Origin: Terricaulis sp. | Lineage (GTDB): Bacteria; Pseudomonadota; Alphaproteobacteria; Caulobacterales; Aquidulcibacteraceae | Length of the DNA: 64,000 nt | Assembly (NCBI GenBank): GCA_024707365.1 | Contig: JANPZV010000003.1 | Location: 118,866-182,865 of the forward strand | Direction of reading: 5' to 3' | Part shown: positions 1-8,388 of the stretch, one piece after another | Layout: the number at the start of each line of letters is the position of its first letter | How positions within the stretch are numbered: the stretch's first letter is position 1 | Notes under the pieces: model-generated | Database searches by the model: none | The model's input: only the letters and a program-made list of their open reading frames with translations | What the model was told of the DNA's origin: nothing | Program-made: the position numbers and the translations under genes

Positions 1-625
1 GAACCGCCTCGGCGCTGGTGGAAGCGTGCAGTTGCTTTTGCACCGCGGCGACGGCCAGCACGCGCTTGTGCGCGTCGTGGAGGTACGCGCGCGTCTCTTC
101 CGAGTTCACGGCGCGGGCCTTCATCAGCAGGATGCTGGCGATGATCTGGAGGCTGTTGGAGACGCGATGCTCCATTTCCTCCAGCAGCATCTGCTTTTGC
201 TTGAGCAATTCGTCGCGCTCGCGCTCGATGGCGCGGCGCTGAGTGACGTCGTTGACGGTCACGAGCATCGCGCCGTCGCTGTCAGGCCCGAGCAGTTTGC
301 GGACGTTCAGCAGAAAAATGCGATTGCCTATGCGGGGGAATTCACGCTCGACTTCGCAATCGCCGGCGACGCCTTCATCCAGCTTGGCGCGGTCGAAGAA
401 CACGCGCAGCGATGGGATGTCCCATTGTCGCTCGCCGAGCTCATAAAGCGAGCGGCCGAGCGTTTCCGATGGATCGACCTCGAAATCGCGGTAAAGGGAT
501 TGGCTGGCGACAATGACGCAAAGGTCTTTGTCGAGGACGAGAAGGGGTTCGCGAACCGTGTCTACAATCGCCTGCGCCAGCGCGTGTGAGGCCTCGATCC
601 CCCGCTGAGGGGCGGATGACGGCAT
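1..625 (-). CDS. PAS-containing sensor histidine kinase, HWE/HisKA_2 type (3' end cut by window edge)
   Basis: I translated this by hand on the minus strand; the frame stays open from an ATG at 625 to the left edge, about 208 residues. Residues ~15-130 look like a PAS fold (VREPLLVLDKDLCVIVASQ, then VNDVTQRRAIEREREL-like linker). After it comes an H-box, MEHRVSNSLQIIASILLMKA, with the phosphoacceptor His, typical of HisKA_2/HWE kinases that replace the classical HisKA domain in alphaproteobacteria. The ATPase domain would lie beyond position 1. No membrane segment is seen, so it is probably cytoplasmic. Such kinases often feed the PhyR general stress response, but that is inference. Confidence 0.85.
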   Translation of the reverse strand, partial: MPSSAPQRGIEASHALAQAIVDTVREPLLVLDKDLCVIVASQSLYRDFEVDPSETLGRSLYELGERQWDIPSLRVFFDRAKLDEGVAGDCEVEREFPRIGNRIFLLNVRKLLGPDSDGAMLVTVNDVTQRRAIERERDELLKQKQMLLEEMEHRVSNSLQIIASILLMKARAVNSEETRAYLHDAHKRVLAVAAVQKQLHASTSAEAV

Positions 626-879
626 GATCTGAACTTTCGAAGAATTGGTACTATGCGCCTCAAATCCTGAAACGCCTAAGGTATTCCATAAACAAGCGCG
701 CTGCGCGTTGCTGTTCGCGGCTAACGAGGCCTTCCGCCTGCGCAGCTTCATGTGCGCCAATTGAAGTTGGGGCGGCGCACGCCCATATATTCTCAGCTGA
801 TCCACGCCGTTGCGGTCGGTCAGCCAATGAGCCGACCTGATGCGAGGGCCTGAGCCCATTGCACGGTCAGATGTTCCCC

Positions 880-1071
880 ATGAATTATTCCATATGCCTG
901 CTGGACAAAGCGGGGCGCACGCAGCGCACGCGGTTCGGCCCGTTTGACGACGATGTCGCCGCCCTGGCGCAGGCGCGGTCGGAAGTGCCTGACGCCGCCA
1001 TCGTGGAAGTTTGGAAGGACGATCACTTATTGGCGCGTTTGTTTCGAGAGCCGCCGGAGGCTGCACTATGA
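880..1071 (+). CDS. Small 'MNYSI' family protein, copy 1
   Basis: A 63-residue protein starting MNYSICLLDKAGRTQRTRF. I chose the ATG at 880 rather than one 21 bases upstream because a paralogue at 10913 begins with the same MNYSI. The two share a charged N-terminal half, an alanine-rich middle and the motif IVE(V/I)WK. I do not recognise a named domain. Its stop overlaps the next start (ATGA at 1068), so it heads a coupled run of four small genes. Confidence 0.6.
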   Translation: MNYSICLLDKAGRTQRTRFGPFDDDVAALAQARSEVPDAAIVEVWKDDHLLARLFREPPEAAL

Positions 1072-1367
1072 TCCGCATCCCATCGGCATCGTCGCGCCGC
1101 CAAGCGAGCGATAGCTTGGCGGTTTGGGAAAACGAAGGCGGCGCAAGCAGGTTTTCAAACGTTGCCGAACTAGCCGCTTCGCCGCGTTGGACGCCGACTT
1201 ACCCCGTCATTCAGGATGAGGCGCATCTTCACGGCGCGGATTCCGGCATTGCCGACAGGCATGTTCTGGGCGTGCTGCAAGTTTCGCTTGCGCTGCTTAT
1301 CCCCGCGTTCGCGGCGATGTTGATCTTCTGGAACGGCTCCGGCGCGCAGCGCGGGTGGCTGGAATGA
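1068..1367 (+). CDS. Small protein with one C-terminal membrane segment
   Basis: 99 residues. The start ATG overlaps the stop of the upstream gene (ATGA). The first ~70 residues are polar; residues ~72-90 (VLGVLQVSLALLIPAFAAML) form a single hydrophobic helix near the C terminus, as in tail-anchored proteins. No family recognised. It overlaps the next gene by another ATGA at 1364. Confidence 0.55.
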   Translation: MIRIPSASSRRQASDSLAVWENEGGASRFSNVAELAASPRWTPTYPVIQDEAHLHGADSGIADRHVLGVLQVSLALLIPAFAAMLIFWNGSGAQRGWLE

Positions 1368-1846
1368 CGCGCTTCGACGGTGAACCAGGCAATCGGCGTC
1401 TGCTGTTGGCGTGCGGCGTCATGGCGCTTCTTGCGGGCGTCTCCGCTTGCGTTCCGCCGGCCGCGCCGCAAGCGCGGCGCGGTCTAACCAGTTCGATTGA
1501 AACGGTGGAGCGCGCTGAAACAGCGGCGGGCTTCATCGTGCGCTTCGCGCCGGCTCATGCTTTAGGGCGCGCGCATGCGCTGCAAGGGGCTGGCCGCCAC
1601 AGCGATGCGTCAACGCTCGTCCGCACCACGCTGCTCAGCGATACGGCGCTCCACGGCTTTTGTTTCGACCGCTTCACGCTCGGCGGCGCCGAGATTGTCT
1701 TGAACATATGCGCGCCATCAGCGGCGGATCAGACGGCGCCCGCGCAGCGCGTTTGGTTGGAACGGCTGACAAACATGCGCGGCGTCGCCTACGCCGAGCT
1801 GAATCTCGTCGCGCACGGTGCGAGCGCCGTTGCGGCGGAGGCATAG
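1364..1846 (+). CDS. Hypothetical lipoprotein
   Basis: 160 residues starting at the ATG that overlaps the preceding stop. The N terminus is a lipoprotein signal: basic start, hydrophobic stretch LLLACGVMALLAGVSAC, lipobox VSAC at ~29, so it is probably lipid-anchored in the periplasm. The rest has two further cysteines (GFCFDRF and NICAPS), which could form a disulfide. Function unknown. Confidence 0.6.
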   Translation: MTRFDGEPGNRRLLLACGVMALLAGVSACVPPAAPQARRGLTSSIETVERAETAAGFIVRFAPAHALGRAHALQGAGRHSDASTLVRTTLLSDTALHGFCFDRFTLGGAEIVLNICAPSAADQTAPAQRVWLERLTNMRGVAYAELNLVAHGASAVAAEA

Positions 1847-1849
1847 TTT

Positions 1850-2026
1850 ATGGAGCGTTCCACATTCCAGATCACGCTTCGGCACGGCATCTGGCGCATC
1901 CTGCTGGATGGCCGTTTCTTCGGCGACTACAGATCGAGGGATCACGCGATGGAAGGCGCCGAGGAGGCCCGCCGCGCCATGGCCGCCGGCGGACGGCTCG
2001 CCAGCATTATCGTGACTGGGGAATAG
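1850..2026 (+). CDS. Small 'GIWR-LDG-F-GDYR' family protein, copy 1
   Basis: 58 residues read directly from the DNA. It shares FxIxLxxGIWRxxLDGxFxGDYRxRxHA with the gene at 9365-9553, so the two are paralogues. It looks like a short beta-rich fold followed by one alanine-rich helix, loosely like DUF2188-type proteins (similarity judged by eye). It is the last gene of the 880-2026 run and overlaps the convergent nhaA 3' end by about 20 bases. Confidence 0.6.
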   Translation: MERSTFQITLRHGIWRILLDGRFFGDYRSRDHAMEGAEEARRAMAAGGRLASIIVTGE

Positions 2027-3337
2027 CGAGCGGCTTTCGCGACGTCATCCAGAACAGCGCCGCCAATCCGCCTACGCCGGCGACGATCGACGCGGCCAAA
2101 ATGCCGAGCTTCGCCGACACCAGCAAAGCCGGATCGAAGGCGAGTTCGGCGATGAACAGCGCCATGGTGAAGCCGATGCCGGTGAGCAGCCCGCCGGCGG
2201 CGAGCACCGGCCATGAGAGGCTTGGCGGTTTCATAGCCAGCCCCAGGCGCACAGCCAGATAACTGAAAACCAGCACGCCCAGCGGTTTGCCGATCACGAA
2301 TCCGGCGAGCACCGCCACCGCGATTGTGGTGTCAAAGTTTGCGGAGGCTATGGGCACGCCGGCGTTCGCCAAAGCGAAAACCGGCATGATCGCGAACGCG
2401 ACCCAAGGGTGAAGCATGATTTCGAGGCGCTCGACCGGCGAGAGCGCTTCCTTGGTCGCAACACGCGCGCGCTGCAAATCCCGTCGCTCGTCGGTGTCGC
2501 CGCTCCAATGCTCGCCGGTGGGGCGCGCCAGAACGCGGCTTAGGATCGCACGCAGGCGGTTGTCGCTCACCCAGCCGCGCGCCGGCGTCATCAGCCCGAG
2601 CAGCACGCCGGCGAGTGTCGCATGGATGCCGGATGCGTCCAGCGCCAGCCAGATCGCGCCGCCGGCGAGAAAATAGAGCGCAATGTCGCGCACGCCGAGC
2701 CGCGCCATCAGCGCGACGCCCGCGAATCCAGACGCCGCGAGCGCGAGCGCCGGCCAATTGAGCGCGCCGCCATAACCGACCGCGACCACCATGATGGCGC
2801 CGATGTCGTCGAAGATGGCGAGCGAAAGAAGGAAAAGCCGCAGGCTCAGCGGCACGCGCGGGCCGAGCAATGCGAGGCACCCGATGACGAAGGCGGTGTC
2901 CGTCGCCATGACAATGCCCCAGCCATGCGCGCCCGCGCCGCCGCCCGCCAATAGGAGATACAGCCCGGCCGGCGCCGCCATGCCGCCGAGCGCCCCGGCC
3001 AGAGAGAGCGTCGCCATGCGCGGATCGCGCAATTCGCCCAGCACGATCTCGCGCTTCAGCTCCAGGGCGACGACGAAGAAGAAGAGCGTCATCAGCCCGT
3101 CATTGATCCAATGCTTCAGGGAGCGGGCGTATTCGAACCCGCCCACGCTGAGCCCTGCTTGCGTCTCCCAGAATCCGAGAAAGGCGGCTGACCAGGGCGA
3201 ATTGAAAGCGCGACGGCGCAGATCGCGCAGAGCAACAGAACGATTCCGGCGCCGGCCTCGATCCGCAGGAACCGCCCAGACGGTTCGGTGAAACGATCGA
3301 TCGGTTCCTGAGGTAGCCGCCCGCTGTTTTCATTCAT
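2007..3337 (-). CDS. nhaA: Na+/H+ antiporter NhaA (one frame break)
   Basis: Inner-membrane antiporter exporting Na+ (or Li+) for H+. The N-terminal part (from 3337, MNENSG...) carries the first helix; after a break near 3207 the frame continues with FNSPWSAAFLGFWETQ, then GGFEYARSLKHWINDGLM, LFFFVVALELKREI and the core containing IFDDIGAIM, the conserved NhaA ion-binding Asp pair. Restored length is about 443 residues, slightly longer than E. coli NhaA (388). The break is explained by one missing T in a T run. Convergent with the small-gene run to its left. Confidence 0.9.
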
Positions 3338-3530
3338 ATTCGCGGCTTTCGCTTGTGAGGTTACAGTGGCGGGTAGGCGGCCTCCGCGCGGTGCAATGGC
3401 ATGGCGAGCGTTGGTTCGGCTTTTGAGTGAAGCAGAAGCATAACATAGGTAGGCTCCGCATCGGAGGCGCGGCTAACGACTTGAACGTCTGCTTTGCAGT
3501 GGTTTGCCATTACCGGCCGTTCCTGATGCA

Positions 3531-3543
3531 GTGGACGGCGCCC
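3531..3543 (+). repeat. Left subterminal inverted repeat of the IS
   Basis: GTGGACGGCGCCC. Pairs with 4869-4881 with one mismatch, 54 bases ahead of the transposase. Confidence 0.65.
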
Positions 3544-3596
3544 ACCCGGCGGCGGTGAACCTGATGTAGGGTTCAGCTCCGTCAAAGGAGGGCGGC

Positions 3597-4626
3597 ATGC
3601 AGAACGTTGTCACAGTGGGTCTCGATATCGCGAAAAACGTGTTTCAAGCTCACGGCGTCGATGCCGAAGGCGGTGTCGTGTTCCGGAAACGCATAACGCG
3701 GGCAAAGGTCCGAGATTTCTTCGCAAGCCTGCCGCGGTGCCTAGTTGGCATCGAGGCATGCGCCAGCGCTCACCATTGGGCGCGGGAGATCGGCGCGCTC
3801 GGGCACGCGGTGAAGCTGATGCCGCCAGCGTATGTAAAGCCTTATGTGAAGAGCCAGAAGAATGATTGCGCCGACGCGGAGGCAATCTGCGAGGCGGTGA
3901 CACGGCCGAAACATGCGCTTTGCCGAGGTGAAATCGGTGGAGCAGCAAAGCGTGTTGGCTATGCACAAGCTCCGCGCGACGCTGATTCGGCATCGAACGC
4001 GCGTGGGCAACAGCATCCGCGCGCATATGGCGGAGTTCGGCCTAGTGGCGCCGGTCGGCCGTATCGGGCTCGAAAGTTTGGTGCAGATCATCTGCGATGA
4101 GAAGGATGATCGCATCACCTCGATGGTCCGTCGCGCCCTGGGATATCTGGTCAACCAATTTGATCAGCTGCAGGCGCAGATACTCGACTGCGACCGTCAG
4201 GTGCTTGCATGGCATCGGAGCAACGAAACCAGTCGGCGGCTTGCAACGATACCGGGGATTGGGCCACTGGCGGCAAGCGCGCTCGCCGCCACGATCGGCG
4301 ACGCAAAGACGTTCAAATCGGGGAGGGCTCTATCGGCTTGGCTTGGTCTTGTGCCGAAACAGAGCTCGACCGGCGGAAAGGAGCGCCTGGGCGCAATATC
4401 GAAGCGGGGCGACAGTTACTTGCGATGGCTGCTCGTCGCTGGATCGCTCTCGGTGATCCGCTACGCCCAACGCCATGGCACGAAGCGCCCTTGGCTCGTC
4501 AAATTGCTCGAGCGAAGAACATCTAAGGTCGCCGCAGTCGCACTTGCGAACAAGATCGCGCGGATGGTCTGGGCTTTGATGACCAGGGGTGAGAAATATC
4601 GCGAACCTGTATTGCAGGTCGCGTAA
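3597..4626 (+). CDS. IS110/IS1111-family transposase (one frame break)
   Basis: A DEDD recombinase of about 343 residues when restored. The N-terminal RuvC-like domain starts VGLDIAKNVFQAHGVD with the first Asp, then VGIEACASAHHWAREI (Glu) and KNDCADAEAICEAV (Asp pair). The C-terminal transposase_20 region has the serine-bearing GGKERLGAISKRGDSYLRW block. The frame breaks at about 3909, where GAAAC would read correctly as GAAC; residues then continue NMRFAEVKSVEQQS. Start is the ATG after a strong AAAGGAGG ribosome site. In this family the DEDD domain and the C-terminal serine work together, guided by an element-encoded bridge RNA. Confidence 0.9.
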
Positions 4627-4868
4627 CCAACGCGCGTCCCATCGCGGCGCGCTCAGAGGTTGGAAAGGGCGATCACGAAATCATGCAAAACCGGTCGAAC
4701 CGGGGACCAGCCAAACCCATCTATCCCAGAGCGCCATCGAGCGCGTGCTTTTGATCGGGATCTGGTCAGCGGATAGCATGAAGGCCAGCGGTGTTCGCGC
4801 TGCATCAACAGGCCGGACACATGGGCGCACCGACCGCCGAGTATGATGAGAGATTTTCCTTGCCAACA
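4627..4868 (+). ncRNA. Candidate bridge RNA region of the IS1111-type element
   Basis: A non-coding stretch between the transposase stop and the right inverted repeat. IS1111-group elements are reported to encode their bridge RNA downstream of the transposase, in the right end, while IS110-group elements carry it upstream. The placement here fits the former. I see local pairing potential (for example around ACCGGTCGAACCGGG at 4690) but have not folded it or identified guide loops. Position is known-family inference, exact ends uncertain. Confidence 0.4.
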
Positions 4869-4881
4869 GGGTGCCGTCCAC
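4869..4881 (-). repeat. Right subterminal inverted repeat of the IS
   Basis: GGGTGCCGTCCAC, reverse complement of 3531-3543 except for one base. The sequence after it (CACATGGGAT) probably contains the true right end. Confidence 0.65.
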
Positions 4882-4973
4882 ACATGGGATAAGCCGGCTT
4901 CCATGATGTAAGGCCGTTTGCGCTTCCGCGTTCTCGATCTGAGCCTAAAACGACCGGGGCGGCGGCATAACGG

Positions 4974-5198
4974 CTAAGGCGCCGCTTTCAGATAATAGCG
5001 AAATGGCTGATCCGCCGTGCCTTTGCCGCTGCGTCCAATTTTTCCCTGCAGGCGCCACCAGCGACAGTGACGGCCGATGTCAGAGACAGGCGCCCCCGGG
5101 ATCTGTGCTGCAAGCTGCATTTCCGTTTGAGGATTGCTCTTGTGCTGAGCCAACACAATCAGAATGCGTGCGCGGAGTGGGATTCGCTGATCCTTCAC
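4974..5198 (-). CDS. Small helix-rich protein, possible winged-helix DNA binder
   Basis: 74 residues from a GTG. The pattern RARILIVLAQHKSNPQTEMQ, then LAAQIPGAPVSDIGRHCRWWRLQGKI and FRYYL resembles a winged helix: three helices followed by a short hairpin. No ligand or partner domain. First gene of a minus-strand group beside the IS. Function is guessed from shape only. Confidence 0.5.
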   Translation of the reverse strand: MKDQRIPLRARILIVLAQHKSNPQTEMQLAAQIPGAPVSDIGRHCRWWRLQGKIGRSGKGTADQPFRYYLKAAP

Positions 5199-5207
5199 GC
5201 TCCGTCT

Positions 5208-5393
5208 CTAGAGCGCCAAGTGGGGCGCGAGATCGTGATGATTGGCTTGCGCGAGGCAGCTGAGATCATAACGCTGTCCACAAACGACGCAGCGATTTAA
5301 GCGCTTGTGAGTGAAGACCGCGTCAACGGGCCTGGTGCGCAATTCCAGATCATGCGGAAGACGGCTGAGCGCCGCGGAAGGATAAAAATTCAT
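5208..5393 (-). CDS. Small Cys/His-rich protein
   Basis: 61 residues starting MNFYPSAALS at 5393. I chose this ATG because it overlaps the stop of the upstream gene (ATGA). The C-terminal half has CVVCGQRYDLSC followed by HHDLAPH, a plausible zinc-binding set, though not a named finger. Probably cotranslated with the gene at 5390-5611. Confidence 0.5.
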   Translation of the reverse strand: MNFYPSAALSRLPHDLELRTRPVDAVFTHKRLNRCVVCGQRYDLSCLAQANHHDLAPHLAL

Positions 5394-5611
5394 GATCGAC
5401 CTACACACAGGTCGTCTAAGGATCGCGCAAGCTTGGTCTCCAGCTCATCACGCGAAATCGGCCTCGCCGAAAGGGTAAAAGCGTCAAACATTGTGCGATG
5501 CACGATCCAGTGCGCCTCGTTGATGTCCCCAACATGCTTCATGGCTTTAGCGATCATTCGCTCGGACTGCTTCACGGTGTCTAATCGCCAGAGATCTGTG
5601 ATTTTGGTCAT
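5390..5611 (-). CDS. Small 'DxNEA' family protein, copy 1
   Basis: 73 residues, all helical in appearance. GDINEAHWIVHRTMFDAF and ELETKLARSLDDL align with RDVNEAYLAVHAVMTRAL and DLERDLAYALDKR in the protein at 9156-9368, so the two are paralogues on opposite strands. The layout is two amphipathic helices. I do not recognise a family. Downstream it is coupled by ATGA to the Cys/His-rich gene. Confidence 0.6.
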   Translation of the reverse strand: MTKITDLWRLDTVKQSERMIAKAMKHVGDINEAHWIVHRTMFDAFTLSARPISRDELETKLARSLDDLCVGRS

Positions 5612-5821
5612 AGGAGCCTCGGTACAGGCTCAAGGCCGTGCTCATTCGCGGCGAAAAGCGTGCATAATGTTGCGGGTTAAGACGCTCAGTATAGCGCATG
5701 AAGGGCGCGTGGTCGCGCCAAATCGGGCTCCTGCGCTTGATCTTCAGCATGTGCGCACCATGTTAATGAAGGCGTAATGCGCGCGCATGCGCGCTCGCTT
5801 CCCAAAAAGAGAGGTTGTTCC

Positions 5822-6022
5822 ATGGCGCAGACAAAGTTCAGCGCAGGGCAGATTGTGACTGTGGTTCAATCGGGCGCGTTCTCGGCAATGACCGGGGCTT
5901 ATCATGTGGTTAGCGTTATGCCGATTGAGGGCGGGGCGCAGAGATATCGTGTGAAAAGCACCGGTGAAATGTTTGAGCGCGTTCTCGATGAAGTGCGCCT
6001 GGAGGCGATGCGCTATGATTGA
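5822..6022 (+). CDS. Small SH3-like beta protein
   Basis: 66 residues from the ATG at 5822. KFSAGQIVTVVQSGAFSAMT, GAYHVVSVMP, QRYRVKSTGEMFERVLDEVRL reads as a run of short strands like a KOW/SH3 barrel; it resembles other small alphaproteobacterial proteins with this shape, but I cannot name it. It heads a six-gene run (5822-7519) with overlaps at nearly every junction; the next start lies 8 bases inside its end. Confidence 0.55.
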   Translation: MAQTKFSAGQIVTVVQSGAFSAMTGAYHVVSVMPIEGGAQRYRVKSTGEMFERVLDEVRLEAMRYD

Positions 6023-6281
6023 AGCTCGCCAGATTTTGCTGAAATCGTTGAAGTATCGCGTCCAGGATGAGCGCGTACTGCGCAGGCTTGCGAGCGCGCT
6101 TGTGCTGCAATGGGACGAGCTAAGTGATGAATTTCAAGATCTGATCATTGATCAAGCCGCAATGGTCGAGGATCGAGAGCCCGAACCTGTTAGTGTGGAG
6201 GAGATCGAAGCTTTTGTACGTTCGGTCAAAACCACTGCGATCGTGAAGCCGCGGCAAGCTGGTGAAGCGCCTGGGCAATAG
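6015..6281 (+). CDS. Small acidic helical protein
   Basis: 88 residues starting MIEARQILLKSLKYRVQDER. The ATG overlaps the preceding stop, which favours it over an in-frame ATG 51 bases upstream. Mostly helical: LRRLASALVLQWDELSDEFQDLIIDQAAMV, then an acidic PEPVSVEEIEAFVRSV. Function unknown. Confidence 0.55.
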   Translation: MIEARQILLKSLKYRVQDERVLRRLASALVLQWDELSDEFQDLIIDQAAMVEDREPEPVSVEEIEAFVRSVKTTAIVKPRQAGEAPGQ

Positions 6282-6449
6282 GGGCGATTGCCATGGACTT
6301 TCACATCGATGCCGCCTATATGGTTGTTATCGATCCTCGTCGCGTCACGCTTTGATCCCTCGCTGTCGCGCCGGTTATCTGCTGTTTCCCTCGAAAAGTC
6401 GTTGCTCGCGCGTATTGCCGCGCGGGCTCATTCTTACTTGGAGACGGCA

Positions 6450-6659
6450 ATGGCCTCCGGTACGGTTAAGTTCTTCAATTCTCAAAAAGGCTTTGGCTTC
6501 ATCGCGCAGGATGATGGCGGCAAGGACGTGTTTGTTCATGTTTCCGCTGTCGAGCGCTCGGGCCTGCGCGGGCTTGTGGACGGGCAGAAAGTGACTTTCG
6601 ACCTAGAGCGCGATCGTCAAGGTCGCGATGCAGCCATCAACCTCAGCGTTGCGGCGTGA
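6450..6659 (+). CDS. Cold-shock protein, CspA family
   Basis: 69 residues, the normal CspA length. Both nucleic-acid motifs are intact: RNP1 KGFGFI and RNP2 VFVHVS. It would bind single-stranded RNA and DNA, melting structures. Start chosen at the ATG after GGAGACGGCA; the in-frame extension to 6288 lacks any family similarity. The ~165 bases upstream probably act as a long leader, common for csp genes. Its stop overlaps the next GTG start. Confidence 0.9.
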   Translation: MASGTVKFFNSQKGFGFIAQDDGGKDVFVHVSAVERSGLRGLVDGQKVTFDLERDRQGRDAAINLSVAA

Positions 6660-6904
6660 TTGTCGATCGCATTCCTGATCTCTCCGATATTGAATTGGAA
6701 CGGCTAAACGCGAACGCCTTGCGTTTAGCGGAGTCAGGAACCTCAGCGCAGCGGGAGCAGGCGCTGGCGCTGCTGCCGTTGCTTGGCGCGGCGCTGGACA
6801 CGCGCCGGCAAGCGCAAGCTGAGGCGCAGAAGACTGCGCGGCGCGCGACGCGGCGCAAAGCGGCGGTCGAGCAACAGGCAGAGGCGCCCGATGAGTATGA
6901 TTGA
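6656..6904 (+). CDS. Small coiled, Arg/Ala-rich protein
   Basis: 82 residues from a GTG that overlaps the csp stop (GTGA). [22 protein letters not shown] is followed by a long Ala/Arg/Gln helix ending ...EAPDEYD. It looks like an elongated helix. The next gene's ATG at 6891 lies inside its end. No family recognised. Confidence 0.55.
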   Translation: MIVDRIPDLSDIELERLNANALRLAESGTSAQREQALALLPLLGAALDTRRQAQAEAQKTARRATRRKAAVEQQAEAPDEYD

Positions 6905-7316
6905 GGACGCCGCGCAGGAAGCAGGGCTTGGCGTGTTTGCTGAAGCATTGCGCGCGAGCCCGTACGGTGACGTGCTCGACGGTGGCGGGCCGTACACGGT
7001 GTTCGCGCCCACTGACGCCGCGTTCGCCGCATTCACTCGTGTGCCGCTTGAGCAATTGTTGCATGGCGACGAAGTGTTGATGCGTAGGGTGATCGGCTAT
7101 CATTTCGCTGTCGGCAAAGTGATGGCGCGCCGCTTCAAAGGCGCGCGCATCCGCGCCACCATGTACGCTGGAGGGCATGTGATCATTGATGGTCGGAACG
7201 GTTTACGTGTGAATGCCGCCAATCTTGTTCAGCCGGATATTGTCGTCGGCGCCTGCGTGCTGCACGGCATTGACGAAGTTTTGTGGCCGCGTGAGCCGGC
7301 GATGGCCGCATCGTGA
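6891..7316 (+). CDS. FAS1 (fasciclin) domain protein, copy 1
   Basis: About 141 residues, a single FAS1 domain without a signal peptide. Hallmarks are GPYTVFAPTDAAFAAF (H1 region), LMRRVIGYHFAVGKV (YH motif) and INAANLVQPDIVVG with CVLHGIDEVLWP near the end. FAS1 domains usually act outside the cell in adhesion, so a cytoplasmic, single-domain version coupled to cold-shock-like proteins is unusual. Start is MSMIED at 6891 (or 6897), inside the preceding gene. It overlaps the next start by GTGA. Confidence 0.85.
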   Translation: MSMIEDAAQEAGLGVFAEALRASPYGDVLDGGGPYTVFAPTDAAFAAFTRVPLEQLLHGDEVLMRRVIGYHFAVGKVMARRFKGARIRATMYAGGHVIIDGRNGLRVNAANLVQPDIVVGACVLHGIDEVLWPREPAMAAS

Positions 7317-7519
7317 TCGGAACTGTCAAGTCCTACGATCCGCGTCGGGGTGTGGGTGAAGTGACCCCTGAGAACGGCGGCGCAGGTGTTGCCGTTTTTG
7401 TGAGCGAGGTCGAGCGAGCTGGCCTCGCGGCGCTAACGCCTGGCCAGCGCCTCAGCTTTTCCGTTCAGACCGATCGCGTGCGGCGGCGGAGCTTCGCTGT
7501 GCGGCTGGAAGTGCTGTAA
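7313..7519 (+). CDS. Degenerate cold-shock-domain protein, copy 1
   Basis: 68 residues from a GTG overlapping the FAS1 stop. The frame follows the cold-shock fold (GTVKSYDPRRGVGEVTPENG, VAVFVSEVERAGL, GQRLSFSV) but the RNP1 aromatics KGFGF have become RRGVGE and RNP2 VFVHVS has become VFVSEV. Most residues that stack on bases are lost, so it may no longer bind RNA in the usual way. A close paralogue lies at 8824-9030 after another FAS1 gene. Confidence 0.75.
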   Translation: MIGTVKSYDPRRGVGEVTPENGGAGVAVFVSEVERAGLAALTPGQRLSFSVQTDRVRRRSFAVRLEVL

Positions 7520-7583
7520 CACACGGCAGAGGGGCCAGCATAAGTGGCGGATCGCTAATCCGTGTCCTTATCTTTGCGATTTG

Positions 7584-7772
7584 TCACGCCGTTTGCGTCA
7601 GGGCGGTTACAACGCTTGCGACCGAACCTTGCACCGTTTCCGTGGCGCCAATTCCGCGAAACAGGATGATGGTCTTGCCGTGAGAGTCCCGCACTGCGGC
7701 GACCTCCTCTGGATTGATGTGCACTTCGGTCTTCGGATCATTGGCGGAGTTGAACTTCACGAACCTGATCAT
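7584..7772 (-). CDS. Small protein, FlbD-like shape
   Basis: 62 residues: MIRFVKFNSANDPKTEVHIN, then PEEVAAVRDSHGKTIILFRG and a helix to the end. The strand-strand-DG-turn-helix outline recalls FlbD-type small proteins, but similarity is weak. It is the only minus-strand gene inside the run of plus-strand genes. Confidence 0.45.
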   Translation of the reverse strand: MIRFVKFNSANDPKTEVHINPEEVAAVRDSHGKTIILFRGIGATETVQGSVASVVTALTQTA

Positions 7773-7969
7773 GTCCGCTCCTTATAGAATCAGCTTGGCC
7801 CACCCTTCATGGACGCGATGCGCGCAATCGCGCAGATTAATCGCGCAATGGGCTTCGGGGTGTGTTAGGCTTGATCATCAGCAACCAGAACCAGCGCTTT
7901 CGGCGGCCCGCTTGGGCCGTCCGCGCCTGCGCGTCTGCGAGTTTGGCGCCATCGCCTGGAGGAGCCTTA

Positions 7970-8176
7970 TTGGCCTTTATCGTGAACTCGTCGCCAGGCC
8001 CCGGGCTGCGTTTCGAACCTAGTAAAACGCTAGCCGACATGAAGGCGGCGCTTGATTGGGCGGAAGGGTTATCGCGGCGCGGCATGCGTCTTATCCGCAT
8101 CCGCGACACCGACACAGACCGCATTTTCGACGAGCCAGAATTGCGTGAAGAGATCAAGCGCCAGGGCGCTTCGTGA
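7970..8176 (+). CDS. Small protein with TTG start
   Basis: 68 residues. I chose TTG at 7970 because GGAGGA sits 7 bases ahead; the longer open frame to 7862 has no ribosome site and unconvincing composition. FIVNSSPGPGLRFEPSKTLA is followed by DMKAALDWAEGLSRRGMRLI and RIRDTDTDRIFDE. Function unknown. The stop overlaps the next GTG. Confidence 0.45.
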   Translation: MAFIVNSSPGPGLRFEPSKTLADMKAALDWAEGLSRRGMRLIRIRDTDTDRIFDEPELREEIKRQGAS

Positions 8177-8373
8177 GCAAATTAGCGTTGTTTCAAGCTG
8201 CACGCGCTGCAGAAAAAGCTTGGACAGACGAGATTGTTCGAGTTTTCGGCGAGCGAGAAGCGGGGCTTGCACGCTTTCAGGGGCGCGCGAGCGGTGAGCC
8301 GGGCTCGGCTCTGCGCGGCCTCTATGATGTGTATGTGAAGGCGCGGGACGCTTACGAGTTGGCGATGCGATAG
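8173..8373 (+). CDS. Small helical protein
   Basis: 66 residues from a GTG overlapping the previous stop (GTGA). Nearly all helix: KLALFQAARAAEKAWTDEIV, then GLYDVYVKARDAYELAMR. No family recognised. It precedes the second FAS1 gene by 15 bases. Confidence 0.5.
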   Translation: MSKLALFQAARAAEKAWTDEIVRVFGEREAGLARFQGRASGEPGSALRGLYDVYVKARDAYELAMR

Positions 8374-8388
8374 AGGATTGATTGAAAT

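Larger units (their letters stand above)
3525..4887 (+). mobile_element. Insertion sequence, IS110 family, IS1111-like subgroup
   Basis: About 1.36 kb; ends are approximate. It has one DEDD transposase gene flanked by subterminal inverted repeats: 3531-3543 (GTGGACGGCGCCC) and 4869-4881 (GGGTGCCGTCCAC), 12 of 13 matching. Subterminal repeats are the hallmark of the IS1111 subgroup. There is a long non-coding right flank (~240 bases) after the transposase. No target duplication is expected for this family. The element lies between nhaA and the small-gene block. Confidence 0.75.

Noticed and set aside
26..589. 187-residue plus-strand frame
   Set aside because: It is antisense to the sensor kinase, which has clear PAS and H-box motifs.
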